DNA of 64,000 nt from Laburnicola sp. R22_1 (taxonomy: Eukaryota; Ascomycota; Dothideomycetes; Pleosporales; Didymosphaeriaceae): NCBI GenBank assembly GCA_014281115.1, contig JACONQ010000007.1, positions 434,001 through 498,000 on the forward strand, written 5' to 3'. Below the pieces are notes generated by a model. That model ran no database searches and was not told the origin of the DNA. It was given only the letters and a program-made list of their open reading frames with translations. The position numbers and the translations under genes were made by a program. This document shows positions 24,123-34,771 of the stretch, piece by piece. Position 1 is the first letter of the stretch; the number at the start of each line of letters is the position of its first letter.

Positions 24123-27100
24123 ATGACTGACGCCTCGCCCAATGACCTCAATTTTGGTCACTTCGGACAGCCTGTATATGACCTGGACAATAGCCAGTGG
24201 GCCTTCGGCAGAAATCCTCATGCGCCAGCGTTTAAGCAACTGGGCTCCTGGAAACCCGTCGTACCGGCCGCAGTGCAATTTCCTTCCTCCCGCCTTCCGC
24301 GCCCGATCCGCAGCATTCAGCAAGCGACTTCAGGCCTTGTCCGCCATTTTCCTGATGTCGCCGCCGCCGCCGAATACGTTCCCGCGCTCGAAGCAGTTTC
24401 GGCTGCGGCAACGGCCGCTACCAGCACCTACGATGCCGCCATCGGCGAGCTGATGTCCTTTGGTTCCATCAGTTCGCCGGGAAACTATGGCCGGCGCCCA
24501 CGCCAGGTCGTTGCACTTCCCGCCGGCGAAGCGGGGAACATACTCCGCTTGCAACTTCTCGCAGACGAGCGGTATGGCTGGGGGGAACACAGACAGAGCA
24601 TTTACCTACTAGGCCAGTCGATGGGGAAGGAATACGGATTTTGGAACGAGGAGGCAGCTCCCATACAGCAAGTATGCTTTGCGCAGACCGAGGAACGCCA
24701 GGATTTTCTGGCGGTACGGCTTCCACGACGCACGGTCCTGTTCCAGCCTACGTTCCAGTCGCACCGTAAAGCCGCTGCGAAATCGCCCTTCTTCCACTTG
24801 CCCCCATCGACCCTAGACATTCACCCCTTTCACGCCATCTGGATTGAGGATACTGGCAGCTCGCCTCATGCCGACGTTGCTTTCAATCCTCACTACCAGC
24901 GGCAGCTAGCCATCATCGACCAGGACTTGAAATGGTCAGTCTGGGACATCGACGGCGGCTATCGGTTCGGCTTTTCTGTTAAACGTACAGCGGGGGGAAG
25001 GTCAATCATCAGGGATGAGGTTGAGTCTTCGGAGCCTGAAGTTGCGAGCGATTCGAGGGAGGATGGCTGGGCCCGCATCATGTGGGCTGGCGATGCGAAC
25101 ACTATCGTTGTTTGCAGTCGCAGGACACTGGAACTGTTCAACCTCAAAGGACCCATCCGATCTCTCAAGTGTTCCCAAGTGATAGACTGGCGCTCACTCA
25201 AAGATTCGTCAAATGATTGGATCCTCGATGTTAAAAGACATGCAAAGAATGAGAAACAGTTCTTCGTGCTCACCTCCGTTCGGCTTTACCTACTGGAGGT
25301 GACGTGTCCGAGCGATGGTCCCCATGCTGAATCTCGTGACACTGGTGCAGCCATCCTTCTCTCGTGGGTTCATTTCAGAGGTGTGGAAGACATCACCCTT
25401 CAGCTTTACGTGCAAATGGCGTCAGACGAAGGTATGCTAGCTCTCTCGATCGTTGGTCGCACGCTGACATCTCCAGAAACCACCGTCTTCATACATTCAC
25501 GCTTAAATTCTCTCATTACAGTCTATCGTTTGGTGAACCAGGCTTCGTCCACTGCACCGTATTGCAGTTTTGGTCCGAATATGCTTCGCCTCAATGACCT
25601 GGATTCCACACCTGAACCCCGGCGCATGCGTAGTTTCAACATACAGCGACTCGAATTCAAAGAGCGAGAGAACTCCTTGGAGTCCGGCTTAGGGCGTCAA
25701 TATCGGGACAGCGGGATTCAGTTTTACCAACTCCATACAATGTCGGACGATCTCAGTGTGGCTCAGGCCATCCTCTACACTACAGACGCCAATGCGAATG
25801 ACTCATCCCTCATAAGCGTTGAACTCTTATCTTGGTCAGCTCTCGTCCGGCCTTATCTAAAAATCCGGGATGAAGAAAATGAATCCATCCCAATCGAAGA
25901 CGCTGATTTTGTCGAACCGGACGGCTTAATCGATACGCCAGCTCCGCTTTCGAAGTCTCTTTATCAATTACCCGAGCCCTTGAAGCAGAAACTTGTTGGT
26001 CCTTCGCGGCATGTGTTTGACTTCAGTTCCCTCTATGAAGCTGTTTCCTGTAGTGCTTCTTCGCCACATGTCCACAGTCGAATATCTTCAGCTACTGTGG
26101 ATGTCTCTGATGTTGTCAAAGAGGTTGAGAGGTTGTTCGAGGAAGGGCAGGTTGAAGAGCTTCCGCTCGGAACATTGCAGGAGTTTGCAAGCCTAAGAGT
26201 AACTGTGGACGACATTGACGAAACGTCTTCTCGGTTACAGGAGCTATTCCCCGCGGAACAATCAACTTCTCCGGCCGAACTTCGAAGGATTGCATCCAGC
26301 CAAGTTCTTGGTTTCGGAAGCAGGGAAGCTCACGAGCCACTTTCATTGTCGTCTGCTTACGATCTCCTCCTTCGTAATTGGGTCGCGCCTTTGCCTGCAG
26401 GAATACCCGTCCGGATCCGCCAAAACAAGGAGCGTATGGCACGACGCATCGCGGCGGAGGTCATGCTTGCTAGCATGCGCGTACGCCATCCTGGAGAGGG
26501 CGAAGTTTCACCAGCGACACGGCCCGGTCCGAGTCAAGATAGTGCTGTTGCACTCCCCTCCTCTCTCCCGCAGTTGACACCCCCGGCATCGTGGCAGTCT
26601 CAGTTCTCGTCTCCTCTCGATGACGGCAATAACGTTAACCCGCCGACACCGTCTGCTACCACATCAGACCCTATAAGCCGCCTAAGCAAACATGTACACA
26701 TGAAAAACCCACAGGCTGCAACGTTCCCACCGAGCATCACCCAAGTTCTTTCGCATTGGCAAATTGGTGCCGACCCCACTACATACGACTGGGAGGCCAC
26801 TGAGCGCGTTTTTGCAGAGGAGCTCGAGCTCGAGCAAGAAGGCACACAACAAAGGCGCGAGAAAGCTCGACGGAAGAAAGAAAGGAAAGAAAAGAGACAG
26901 AAGAGGGAGAACCAGCTTTTTACAGGGAAGGTGGAGAGCCAGCCGCCGATGTTGAGAAGCTCGCCGGGTCCGATGTTGGCGGCGAGCAGTAGCCAAGTGC
27001 CGGGGCCAAGTCAGAGCCAGAGCCAGAGTCAAGGATTTGGTGGTTTGGGTGTGCAGAGTCAGGTTGAGCCAGGAAGGCACGGAGGGAGGCCGGCGAAGAA

Positions 27101-27134
27101 GAAGAAGGTCAAGACTAGGATGAGTGGGTTTTAG
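24123..27134 (+). CDS. RRN6: RNA polymerase I-specific transcription initiation factor RRN6-like
   Basis: A single long exon of 1003 codons from MTDASPNDLNFGHFGQPVYDLD. An in-frame ATG 48 codons upstream (23979) is possible but its extension is Arg-rich and looks non-coding. The protein follows fungal RRN6: an N-terminal LNFGHFGQP-W motif, a large beta-propeller-like middle (the SVWDIDG and NTIVVCSRRTLELFNLKG blades), and a low-complexity C-terminus with a charged helix (KARRKKERKEKRQKR), an SQSQSQSQ stretch and a terminal KKKKVKTRMSGF. RRN6 is a core-factor subunit that recruits Pol I to rDNA promoters in the nucleolus. Length and architecture fit the family; the family is poorly conserved, so the call rests on overall pattern. 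Confidence 0.8.
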   Translation: MTDASPNDLNFGHFGQPVYDLDNSQWAFGRNPHAPAFKQLGSWKPVVPAAVQFPSSRLPRPIRSIQQATSGLVRHFPDVAAAAEYVPALEAVSAAATAATSTYDAAIGELMSFGSISSPGNYGRRPRQVVALPAGEAGNILRLQLLADERYGWGEHRQSIYLLGQSMGKEYGFWNEEAAPIQQVCFAQTEERQDFLAVRLPRRTVLFQPTFQSHRKAAAKSPFFHLPPSTLDIHPFHAIWIEDTGSSPHADVAFNPHYQRQLAIIDQDLKWSVWDIDGGYRFGFSVKRTAGGRSIIRDEVESSEPEVASDSREDGWARIMWAGDANTIVVCSRRTLELFNLKGPIRSLKCSQVIDWRSLKDSSNDWILDVKRHAKNEKQFFVLTSVRLYLLEVTCPSDGPHAESRDTGAAILLSWVHFRGVEDITLQLYVQMASDEGMLALSIVGRTLTSPETTVFIHSRLNSLITVYRLVNQASSTAPYCSFGPNMLRLNDLDSTPEPRRMRSFNIQRLEFKERENSLESGLGRQYRDSGIQFYQLHTMSDDLSVAQAILYTTDANANDSSLISVELLSWSALVRPYLKIRDEENESIPIEDADFVEPDGLIDTPAPLSKSLYQLPEPLKQKLVGPSRHVFDFSSLYEAVSCSASSPHVHSRISSATVDVSDVVKEVERLFEEGQVEELPLGTLQEFASLRVTVDDIDETSSRLQELFPAEQSTSPAELRRIASSQVLGFGSREAHEPLSLSSAYDLLLRNWVAPLPAGIPVRIRQNKERMARRIAAEVMLASMRVRHPGEGEVSPATRPGPSQDSAVALPSSLPQLTPPASWQSQFSSPLDDGNNVNPPTPSATTSDPISRLSKHVHMKNPQAATFPPSITQVLSHWQIGADPTTYDWEATERVFAEELELEQEGTQQRREKARRKKERKEKRQKRENQLFTGKVESQPPMLRSSPGPMLAASSSQVPGPSQSQSQSQGFGGLGVQSQVEPGRHGGRPAKKKKVKTRMSGF

Positions 27135-27442
27135 GTGGGACTGCAAATCGAAAACTGTTGGCATCTTCATGGTGCTTCCGTGTGTTAGTCATATCGCATG
27201 TCTACGTGCTTTTAGAAATGCTAATCACACCTCAAACTCCTCAGCTGTGTCTCTTCCCAGTCCATTATGAGCCGGGTATGTCAGAACAGCCGTTACAATC
27301 TTTCGAATCTGCCCACGTCCCTAAAGCATCTCAGCATCGCCATTGGACAATCAAAATCACACCGTCTTTGTTTGGTAGCTACAGCTATTTAGCATTGCAC
27401 AATGTCGTCTTCTTTCATTGCGTGTAGGTCTCACTACCCACA

Positions 27443-28522
27443 ATGAAGCAACGAAATACAATGTCCGAACACAGCCCGTACAAATACCCTTCTCACGCGC
27501 ACTTACTGCAAATCAACAAATCAGCAACTAAATCCATCATAGCAAACATGTCGCCCCCAACGCAAGCCGTTATGCCCGCTTCTACATCCGCTTCTACCCC
27601 CGCCCGTGCACCCACCATTATCAACCCCCCAACCCGCAGCACCTCCGCGCCCACACACCTACCCACCGCATCCCACGACCCCACACAATCCCTCCTAGCT
27701 ACCCAGACCCAACAACAACTCGACTCCCTCCGCACCGACTACGCCTTCCTCCTCTCCACCTCCACCCTTCTCGACACCCGCATCACCTCTCTAACAAAAG
27801 GCCTAAGCAACGCCCGCTCCGACCTCGCCACCGCCCTCCACGCCAAAGCCGAGCTCAACCGCGACCTCGACGCCTCAGACGCTGAGCACGACGCCGAAAA
27901 AGCAATCTTACGCCATCAAATCCTCTCCTTAGAAGCCTCAGTCCAGTCCTTATCATCCGTAGTAGCCACGCAGCGAGAATCCTTAGAGGCGTATGAGACC
28001 TGGGGACGTGCGTTGGAAGTCAAGGTTGCTAGGGGGGAGATGCATAACGCTGGGCTAGTCCAAGAGTTGGGGCGTGTTTCTGTGGCTTTTGAGCGGGTGG
28101 AGCCGGAGAGGGGAGAGTTGGTGGGCGTGGTTGGGGAGCAGGAGGTGGAGATTGAGGTCTTGAGGGAGAGGTGTGAGGAGGCTGAGGTCTTGAGGGAGAG
28201 GTGTGAGGAGGCTGAGGTCTTGAGGGAGAGGTGTGAGGAGGCTGAGGGGAGGGTGGAGGGGTTGGTGCCGTGGGGGGAGGAGCAGTGGCGGAGGGCGGAG
28301 GGGTTGCTGGGAGTGAATAAAGCTTTAGAGGAGGAGATTGGGGTGTTGGTAGGGGAGAATAGGAGGTTGGCAGAGGAGAATAGGGTGTTGAAGGCTGCGG
28401 GCGGCTTGGGCGCGTGGGAGACAGCATCACCAGCTGAGGATGGTGGCCGGACTGTGGAGGGATTACTTAGAGAGGTGCTGGTGAGGGATGAGGCGCGTGG
28501 TGGGTGGCGGTTTTGGACTTGA
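27443..28522 (+). CDS. Coiled-coil protein with a triplicated 10-aa unit
   Basis: Single-exon frame of 359 codons. Either ATG 27443 or 27548 (MSPPTQAVMP) could be the start; the first 35 residues look less coding-like. Residues ~40-85 are Thr/Pro/Ala-rich and probably disordered; the remainder is coiled coil. At 28154-28243 three exact 30-bp tandem units encode EVLRERCEEA three times, a recent slippage or duplication product. The 5' half is C-rich and the 3' half G-rich, with the change near 28000. I do not recognise a family; it may be a lineage-specific structural protein. There is no signal peptide or membrane segment. Confidence 0.6.
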   Translation: MKQRNTMSEHSPYKYPSHAHLLQINKSATKSIIANMSPPTQAVMPASTSASTPARAPTIINPPTRSTSAPTHLPTASHDPTQSLLATQTQQQLDSLRTDYAFLLSTSTLLDTRITSLTKGLSNARSDLATALHAKAELNRDLDASDAEHDAEKAILRHQILSLEASVQSLSSVVATQRESLEAYETWGRALEVKVARGEMHNAGLVQELGRVSVAFERVEPERGELVGVVGEQEVEIEVLRERCEEAEVLRERCEEAEVLRERCEEAEGRVEGLVPWGEEQWRRAEGLLGVNKALEEEIGVLVGENRRLAEENRVLKAAGGLGAWETASPAEDGGRTVEGLLREVLVRDEARGGWRFWT

Positions 28523-29361
28523 GGATTGCTTTGGCTTTGATAGCACGATCACAAGTTTATGCGGATGCTACCTCGCTTCTGGGGGAATTGTAATAAATTG
28601 TGTGCAAGCGATTTTAAGCTGGAGACTTCATAGTCACCTGGTCAGTCTCTTAGCCGCCTAACCTCAGCCTGGAACATCCTCATACCTAGCCTTACCTATG
28701 CACCTTCTTTTCCTTAGTCCTCTATAGTAACTATATCACCTCTTTTCTTATCTAATATCAATCTTACACTAATTTACTGTAACTTACACAATCTTATAGT
28801 AATAGAAATTGCATACGTTTAGTTTTGTTGTGCTCTTGACGGACATGTAGTAGTACCTTATTGAAGATCTTCGTCGTGTTACGATTCTAACCAAGGTCCA
28901 ATCCGCACCATACACAGAGAGGAGTAAAACAGGAGGCACTAAAACCCAGTACCTAGCACACAGTGGTAGTAGTACCTTATAAAACCCGTTTGATTAAAGA
29001 TTGGGACTGGTGATATCCACCTGTACTTATTATGAGTTAAGTACTTATTTTTCACCAGGTAAGCACTGCACGTATGCAGACATATCTTATACTCTTGTGC
29101 GTGTCGAAGACGATCTGCTCTCCTAGCTCACTCACTCCTTTGGGCACTTGTATCTCACTTAATTTCTCACTAGCTTACCATGTTGGCGTAAACACAACTG
29201 TCCTCCCGAAGAAGTAATATTCTAACTCAACTCGTTCGTCTCAAGTGCTGTCCTTGTTTGTTTCGTTCTGGTCCCTGTCCACATTCATCTCTCGTTCAAT
29301 TTTTCATCTACATTAAGATTCAGCAAGTCTCTTCATCACAGGCTGACCGGAAACACGCAGT
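28523..29361. other. Intergenic region containing a truncated SINE-like copy
   Basis: About 840 bp, AT-leaning, with no gene. It carries the 104-bp element copy described separately (28862-28965). The rest holds the 3' UTR of the coiled-coil gene and the promoter of the gene at 29362. Confidence 0.5.
28862..28965 (-). mobile_element. SINE-like insertion, 5'-truncated copy (104 bp), 15-bp target duplication
   Basis: Read on the minus strand, the copy starts CACTGTGTGCTAGGTACTGG and ends GAAGATCTTCA. It is about 85% identical by eye to the last ~105 bp of the insert at 10368-10550. It is bounded by a perfect 15-bp direct repeat (28847-28861 and 28966-28980; ATAAGGTACTACTAC on the minus strand). 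About 80 bp of the longer copy is missing at the 5' end, and the junction shares an ACTAC microhomology with the target, as seen in truncated non-LTR insertions. GGTTAGAATCG (28892-28882) is close to a Pol III B box. Confidence 0.65.
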
Positions 29362-30081
29362 ATGCCTCCTCGCGGAAACCCAAAATACACCAAAGCCAAA
29401 CTACGCGCTATCCTCGAGGAGAAACTCCCTGGGATATACAACCGTCTCCCACCTCGACCCACGCTCCACTTCTGGACCGACAAGAACAAAACTGCCTGGG
29501 TCGCCGTTGCAAACTGCAAGCTGCGCGAGGCGCCCATATTCGTTAGCTTCCGTGACAACGGCCACATTGTCCTGATGTTGTCTACGCGAGGCATACCGGA
29601 GAAGATTCAGCCTAAGGACAAGGAATTTGCTCGTTTGACAGAGGAGTACGTTGAGCCTTTCAGTTATATCACGGCTGAGGTTGGAGAGCTGAAGTGGTAT
29701 GATGAGATGCGTGCGCTTATTATGTTTGTGCTTGTGTGGGGAGGGCGGCGGGAGGAGTTTGTGGATTTTAAGAAGGGGAGGGCGATGGAGTTGCTTGTCG
29801 GTGTGCTGGAGAACATTCCGGAGCGGAAGGTTAAGGTTCCGCTGAAGCAGTCTGGTGGGGCTGATGGGGAGTGCTCCAAGGATACGGAGACGAAAGAGGA
29901 TGATCAGAGCGGGCTGGATTTTTCCCCGGCGACTACCAACGAATCTCAAGACGCTGGCTCTGTCTCTTCGGATAATGCGTTTTCCTCCGAGGTCAACGTC
30001 CCCAAGACAGACACAGTCACTTCGCCTTCATCGAGGAAAAAGCGCTCGCACGACGACTTCATCGCTGGTCAGAAGGAGTAG
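29362..30081 (+). CDS. Uncharacterised protein, globular N-terminus and disordered tail
   Basis: Single exon, 239 codons. Residues 1-150 look globular (LRAILEEKLPGIYNRLPPRP, then alternating beta-like and helical segments). Residues ~165-239 are acidic, Ser/Thr-rich and likely disordered, ending with a basic RKKRSHD patch that could be a nuclear signal. The start region has weak similarity by eye to the gene at 12592. No known domain recognised. The DNA changes from C-rich to G-rich near 29590. No intron is needed; the start is the first ATG of the frame. Confidence 0.6.
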   Translation: MPPRGNPKYTKAKLRAILEEKLPGIYNRLPPRPTLHFWTDKNKTAWVAVANCKLREAPIFVSFRDNGHIVLMLSTRGIPEKIQPKDKEFARLTEEYVEPFSYITAEVGELKWYDEMRALIMFVLVWGGRREEFVDFKKGRAMELLVGVLENIPERKVKVPLKQSGGADGECSKDTETKEDDQSGLDFSPATTNESQDAGSVSSDNAFSSEVNVPKTDTVTSPSSRKKRSHDDFIAGQKE

Positions 30082-30658
30082 ATGTGAGTAAAAACCCACA
30101 CATGGTTGTGTCCGACTGACTGTTTGGAGACATCCGATCAACAATCGGCGTGGACAATGAGATTGGGGTCTTTTTTAGCAGTGGCAAGCAGGTGCTTAAA
30201 CCACATGAGTAGGCAGTAGCCAGAGGAGTGTAGAGAAATGCTTTACGTTTGAAAAGCAGGGTTGAATATCCGTGGAAGCATGCATAATTCTGTCATTCAA
30301 TGTGGGACAGTGGACGATCGTCACGTCTGCAGTGAGCGTCACACAAATCGTTAAATGGAAAATCTACTCTCATAATAGATAAATTCATTATACTTGCAAC
30401 AACATTTTAAGCCTCAAGCAACGAGGCTAGTTCTTCATCATGCTCACAACTAATACATGTCTTCCTCGTGAGCGAAAGGTTTTGCAAATATCTAAAGCCG
30501 ACTAAAAACGGATATGAATGTACGATACACACCATCTCTTGTCTCCAATTTGCCACGGTCAACTGGTGGAGAGGTACTGTATTCCTCCTAAATTGCGAAA
30601 GCAATTTCGGGATGTTGATCCAGGTAATAGTTAACGTTTCGTATGGGATTGCTCGCGA
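30082..30658. other. Intergenic, possible continuation of the gene at 30659-31051 in another frame
   Basis: No separate gene recognised. The minus strand between about 30700 and 30604 contains a different frame that reads as plausible protein (see the entry for 30659-31051). Confidence 0.3.
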
Positions 30659-31051
30659 CTAGTACAACGTTGTTTCCGTCAGTAGGCTCCCAGTGCGGTT
30701 GATCCAAGTAGAGCCTCGATTGACCTGGTGGAAAGTACGGCTGGTGTATGCAAGAACCGCGGGCTGGGTCGGGACTGGGCGACTATCATTCTTTGCTCTT
30801 AAAAGTTCGTTTTCCTCCTGCAAGGCATCAAGCTCGTCCGCCATCTCTCTCATCGTTTTCGGTGCAGGTTTCTGACGAACCAACTTCAATGGTGATGCTG
30901 GAGGTCTTCGTGAAGTATCAATTGGGGGAGCAGTTCTTTTGCGGGACTGTGCATTAGAGTTACTCCAGTAGTCCCACTCCACCCCAGCGTGACGATGTTG
31001 TCGAGGGATTCCAGAATGCCTTGGCGTCGTCTGCTGACTTCTGAACTCCAT
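30604..31051 (-). pseudogene. Uncharacterised gene, possibly frameshifted
   Basis: A minus-strand frame from ATG 31051 to a stop at 30659 (130 codons) has a basic, Pro-rich N-terminus and a helical segment (MREMADELDALQEENELLRA). Around 30750-30730 another frame of the same strand becomes the more protein-like one, reading PYFPPGQSRLYLDQPHWEP, then NVVLVASNPIRNVNYYLDQH, to a stop at about 30604. This could be one gene with a frameshift near the junction, or an unrecognised splice. I see no consensus intron there. Function unknown. Confidence 0.35.
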
Positions 31052-31811
31052 AACGCTCCCTCAGCTATATATCATTATTGATATAGAGTCTGGTTCCCAG
31101 TATCTACTCTGAAGATATCCGGTGGATCTCTCAGCTCTACTCCATGTTCCTAAGACATAGCTCTCGAAAATGGATATCGCGCCTGAAGATTCTCATGGTC
31201 AACTGTGGTTTTACTGTCGCAGGCCGTACCGAGCTTACTAAATACAAGGACGTCGTTGTACCCACTCGGCAAATTCGCCAGGTCTCGGTGTCTAAAAATC
31301 GCACACCTTGGTTCACCTTGCGCAATTGTAGGCAGCGGGGGCCGAATGAAGTATTGCGCGGGAGGGGTAATACGTTCAAGCCATGATGGAGTGGTTTTGG
31401 AAACTTCATGAAGATCTAATCAGGTGTATGTAGATGAATTTCAAGTTCAACTCCCTCAGTGTCAATGAATTCCAGTTTTATCAATTATTTTCTGGAGGAG
31501 TTGGTTACCCTCATAACAGGCAGCACATGGACCGGCGCGAAGTTCCATGCTTCTCACAGTCGCTCGCACCTAATATATTGCTCTCATTAAATGAATGCGA
31601 GCCAATGACTAACTTAGTCCTGTATACAGACGACCACAACCCATCATGACCCCTTACAGCAAATCTTACGAAGATCGATGGAGAAGAAAGGTTTACGCTA
31701 TGGAAGCTACTTAGCAGTACTGCATTCGAGCGTGAGCATCTGCAAGTATTCCGTGTGTGATAAACCGGCGAAAAGCCTTACACTCATCTTCCCTCGACCC
31801 AATGAGCGCTT
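31052..31811. other. Intergenic, no gene recognised
   Basis: About 760 bp with only short frames on both strands. A plus-strand frame at 31144-31386 (80 codons) has no recognisable features. Confidence 0.35.
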
Positions 31812-33878
31812 CTACCCCAGCTCTCCAACCAGTCCCTCCCAAGGTTTCAATTGCACTGAGCCACTCGTAGCCTTACTCGCCAGCTCCTCCTCTTTGCAAT
31901 TCCCTATCACCCATTTATTAACCTTCATACCATCCACCATGTCCCACTGCACCTCCTTACCACTGAAGTTTAACACAACAAGCATAGTCTGATCCTTGCT
32001 CCACCGTTTGTACGCCATAATTTCAGCACTGTTTGGGTCTTTGTCAGGATTGACTAGCTCAAAGTCTCCGTAAACAAAGACTTCCTTGTTGCCCTTGCGG
32101 TACTGCAGGCTGCGCTTCCAGAACGCGTGAACGGAAGAGGAAGCATTGGGACCGGAGAGCTGTGCAGCGACATTGACGTCCTTGTAGTCATCGTTTACGC
32201 GCATCCAAGGTTTGGACCAAGCAGCGGTGAAGCCAGCGTGAGGTGAGTCGTCCCATTGGACGGGAGTGCGGGCGTTATCGCGGGCTTTGCGCTGCATGAC
32301 TTTGCGGGCGTATGCTTGCTTTTCGGGGTCGTTAGGGTACATTTCAGAGTACCTGTCATCTATTAGCCATACGATTGTAAAGGAAGATAATACTGACTTC
32401 TTGAAGAAGTTGATGCTCTCAATGTCCTTGTACTCTTCGGGGCCCCAGCTAGACGGCACATTGCGCATGCCGATTTCCTCGCCTTGGTATACATATAACG
32501 TGCCAGCCAACGTTGTCTGCATCAGGCACAGCAGCTTCGCGCCGACCTCACGCCACTTGTCACTGTCGTCCGTGTAGCGGGAGACACTGCGAGGCTGATC
32601 GTGATTCTCGACAAAAAGCGAATCTGTTGAGTCAATATGGTCCTCCGAGGCCGTTAGAAGCGACACTCACTCCAGCCGTCTCTCTCAAGCATGAGTCGCT
32701 GCAGCCTGTTGATGCACCGCTTCAAGTCCCGCGCATCCCACGGATGCAATGAGAACTTGAAGTCGTCGGGAACATTGTCAATGTCGACCAAATCAAATGC
32801 AAAGATCATGTTTAGCTCTTCAGACTCGGCACCAACGACGCGCATGATCTCGTCCTCATCACGCACAAAGGGCATCTCGCCAACGGTGATGGTGTCGTAC
32901 TTGGACATCACCTGGCGATTGAGGTCCTCCAGCCATTCATGCAACCGTGGTCCGTTCGCAAAGTACTTATCACCCGGTTGGTACTTGTGTCCTGGAACGA
33001 CGACTTCGGCGTTGGGGAACTCCTGCACTTTGGAAATGAGGTTGATTACATCCATGCGGAAGCCGGAGACGCCACGGTCGAGCCAAAATCGCAAAACGTC
33101 ATGAACTGCTTCTCGCACGGCAGGGTTCTCCCAGTTCAGATCAGGCTGCTCTGGCGTGAAGAGCGAAAGGTAGTACTCCTGAGTTGTCTCATCCCATGTC
33201 CAGGCTGGGTTTGCTTCGCCAAGTATTTGTGCCCAGTTATTGGGCGGCTGGCGATTGCCTTTTGCGTCGTACTTTGCAGGCTTCCAGATATACCAATCGC
33301 GCTTCGAAGGTTCTTTGGAGGAGCGTGAGTCAAGAAACCATGCGTGCTCCTCGGAGGTGTGATTGACGACTAGGTCCATGACGAGTTTCATGCCACGCTT
33401 TTTGATTTCTTTGATAAGGTTGTCGACGTCAGTAAGCGTGCCGTAACTGGGATCAATGTCTTCATAGTCCGCGATGTCGTAGCCCATGTCGGCCTGGGGA
33501 CTTTTATAAACTGCAGGCTGTTAGCACTGAACATGTGCCTCACAGGGGACGAATACTTGGAGAAACCCATATCACATCTACGCCTAGATCTTGGAGATAA
33601 TCCAGTTTCTGCGTAATACCTGGAACATCCCCTGTAGTGTTGACGGACAGTCAGAAAACAGTGTTCACATGTCTCAATCCTAGGTCTACTCACCCCACCC
33701 GTCCCCGTTCGTATCGAGGAATGATGCTGGGTATATCTGGATTATCTGTCAACGAATTTTTCCCCTGCGTTTGTTCCGCACTGACCTGATAGACGACAGC
33801 CTCTTTCCACCATCGGTGTTTGTCCGTTCCAACGTACAAGCCAGGAGGTTGAGTCCGAGCCTTCTTCGGAACCGACAT
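31812..33878 (-). CDS. Alpha-glucosidase / maltase, glycoside hydrolase family 13
   Basis: Six exons (33878-33786, 33736-33694, 33631-33557, 33510-32671, 32623-32398, 32352-31812) with five 45-62-bp introns give 605 aa. No signal peptide, so probably cytosolic. The sequence follows fungal GH13 maltases: [44 protein letters not shown] (nucleophile Asp, residue ~224), TVGEMPF (acid/base Glu) and ENHDQPR (transition-state Asp). A QGEEIGM motif and a C-terminal beta-sandwich domain follow. It would hydrolyse maltose or isomaltose-type oligosaccharides after uptake. No MAL transporter or activator gene is recognisable next to it in this window. Confidence 0.9.
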
Positions 33879-33954
33879 TCTGGCCTTCAGTATGAGTCCT
33901 CCGCGCTGTTGAGAGAATGAGTCCGTGGAGACGTAGAGGTATCAACAAGCTCGG

Positions 33955-34095
33955 TTGAATGCAATATCGAACGATTGCACGTCATCTTTTTGTGGGTCGT
34001 TATATGCAGGTGCAGTCCAGGCCAGGAAGGGATCAGCGATGTAAACGGCGTCTTCGCCGAGCACCCAATTGAGAATGTTGGGCGTGCTTAAAATC
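33955..34095 (-). pseudogene. Possible 3' fragment of a protein-coding gene
   Basis: The minus strand from about 34095 to 33955 reads NILNWVLGEDAVYIADPF, then LAWTAPAYNDPQKDDVQSFD and IAFNRAC before a stop. This has natural protein composition, but no start or upstream exon is visible. It is most likely a relic; family unknown. Confidence 0.25.
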
Positions 34096-34771
34096 GAGAA
34101 TTCTCGTAATACATGATGTTAGACCACGTTCAACCTCGTGGTCGCGTTTACATGATGCAGTGCATGTGCTGTTAATGTTATCTAGGTGCTACAAGGCGGC
34201 TGCGACATCGGCGGCCCCGCACACAACGCTAGGTTGGAAGCCGAGCTGTCACCGACATAACTTAAAATAGTGCTTCGCAGACATATCCTACTATCAATCG
34301 CTCGTTATATCCTCGTCCGTCGTTCCACCATCTCGAGGAGCTGCTATGACACGCCACCAAGCCTGATATCGTCCGAAAAACCTTCCTTACCATGATGCGG
34401 TGCGATGAAGACGCAGAACGCCACTTCATCTGTTCAAGCAGGGACCTAATTTACAACCAGTCCATAAGGCCGCAATGAACTCTTGCGCATGGTATATACT
34501 CAGTATGGAGAGCCAGACCAACATCGATCACAAAATACGCGAGGGCTTGATGATTCACGTGATGCACCACTTGAGATATCATACCTAAGAAGGTATGTCT
34601 CTCCAAGCACTTGAGGTTCTCTGACACCAACCCAGCACTTATTTAACGGTAGATAACAGAATACCTGTTTGTTATATCACTTACACGGTTCAAGCCATAA
34701 TCTACTGGTCTTCCCACGCCAAGTTCCAAGCACTCTGGCTTTATTACCTACCTCTCACCCCTCACCTCAAG
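34096..34771. other. Intergenic, no gene recognised
   Basis: About 680 bp without a credible frame. It precedes the relic gene at 34772. Confidence 0.35.

Noticed and set aside
28029..28430. Minus-strand Pro-rich frame
   Set aside because: Shadow of the coiled-coil gene; the repeats encode Pro/Ser words only because of the complement of EVLRERCEEA.
28620..28850. Possible LTR retrotransposon end next to the SINE-like copy
   Set aside because: TGT...ACA-like words exist, but I found no second LTR, primer binding site or coding remains, and the 15-bp duplications fit the short element better.
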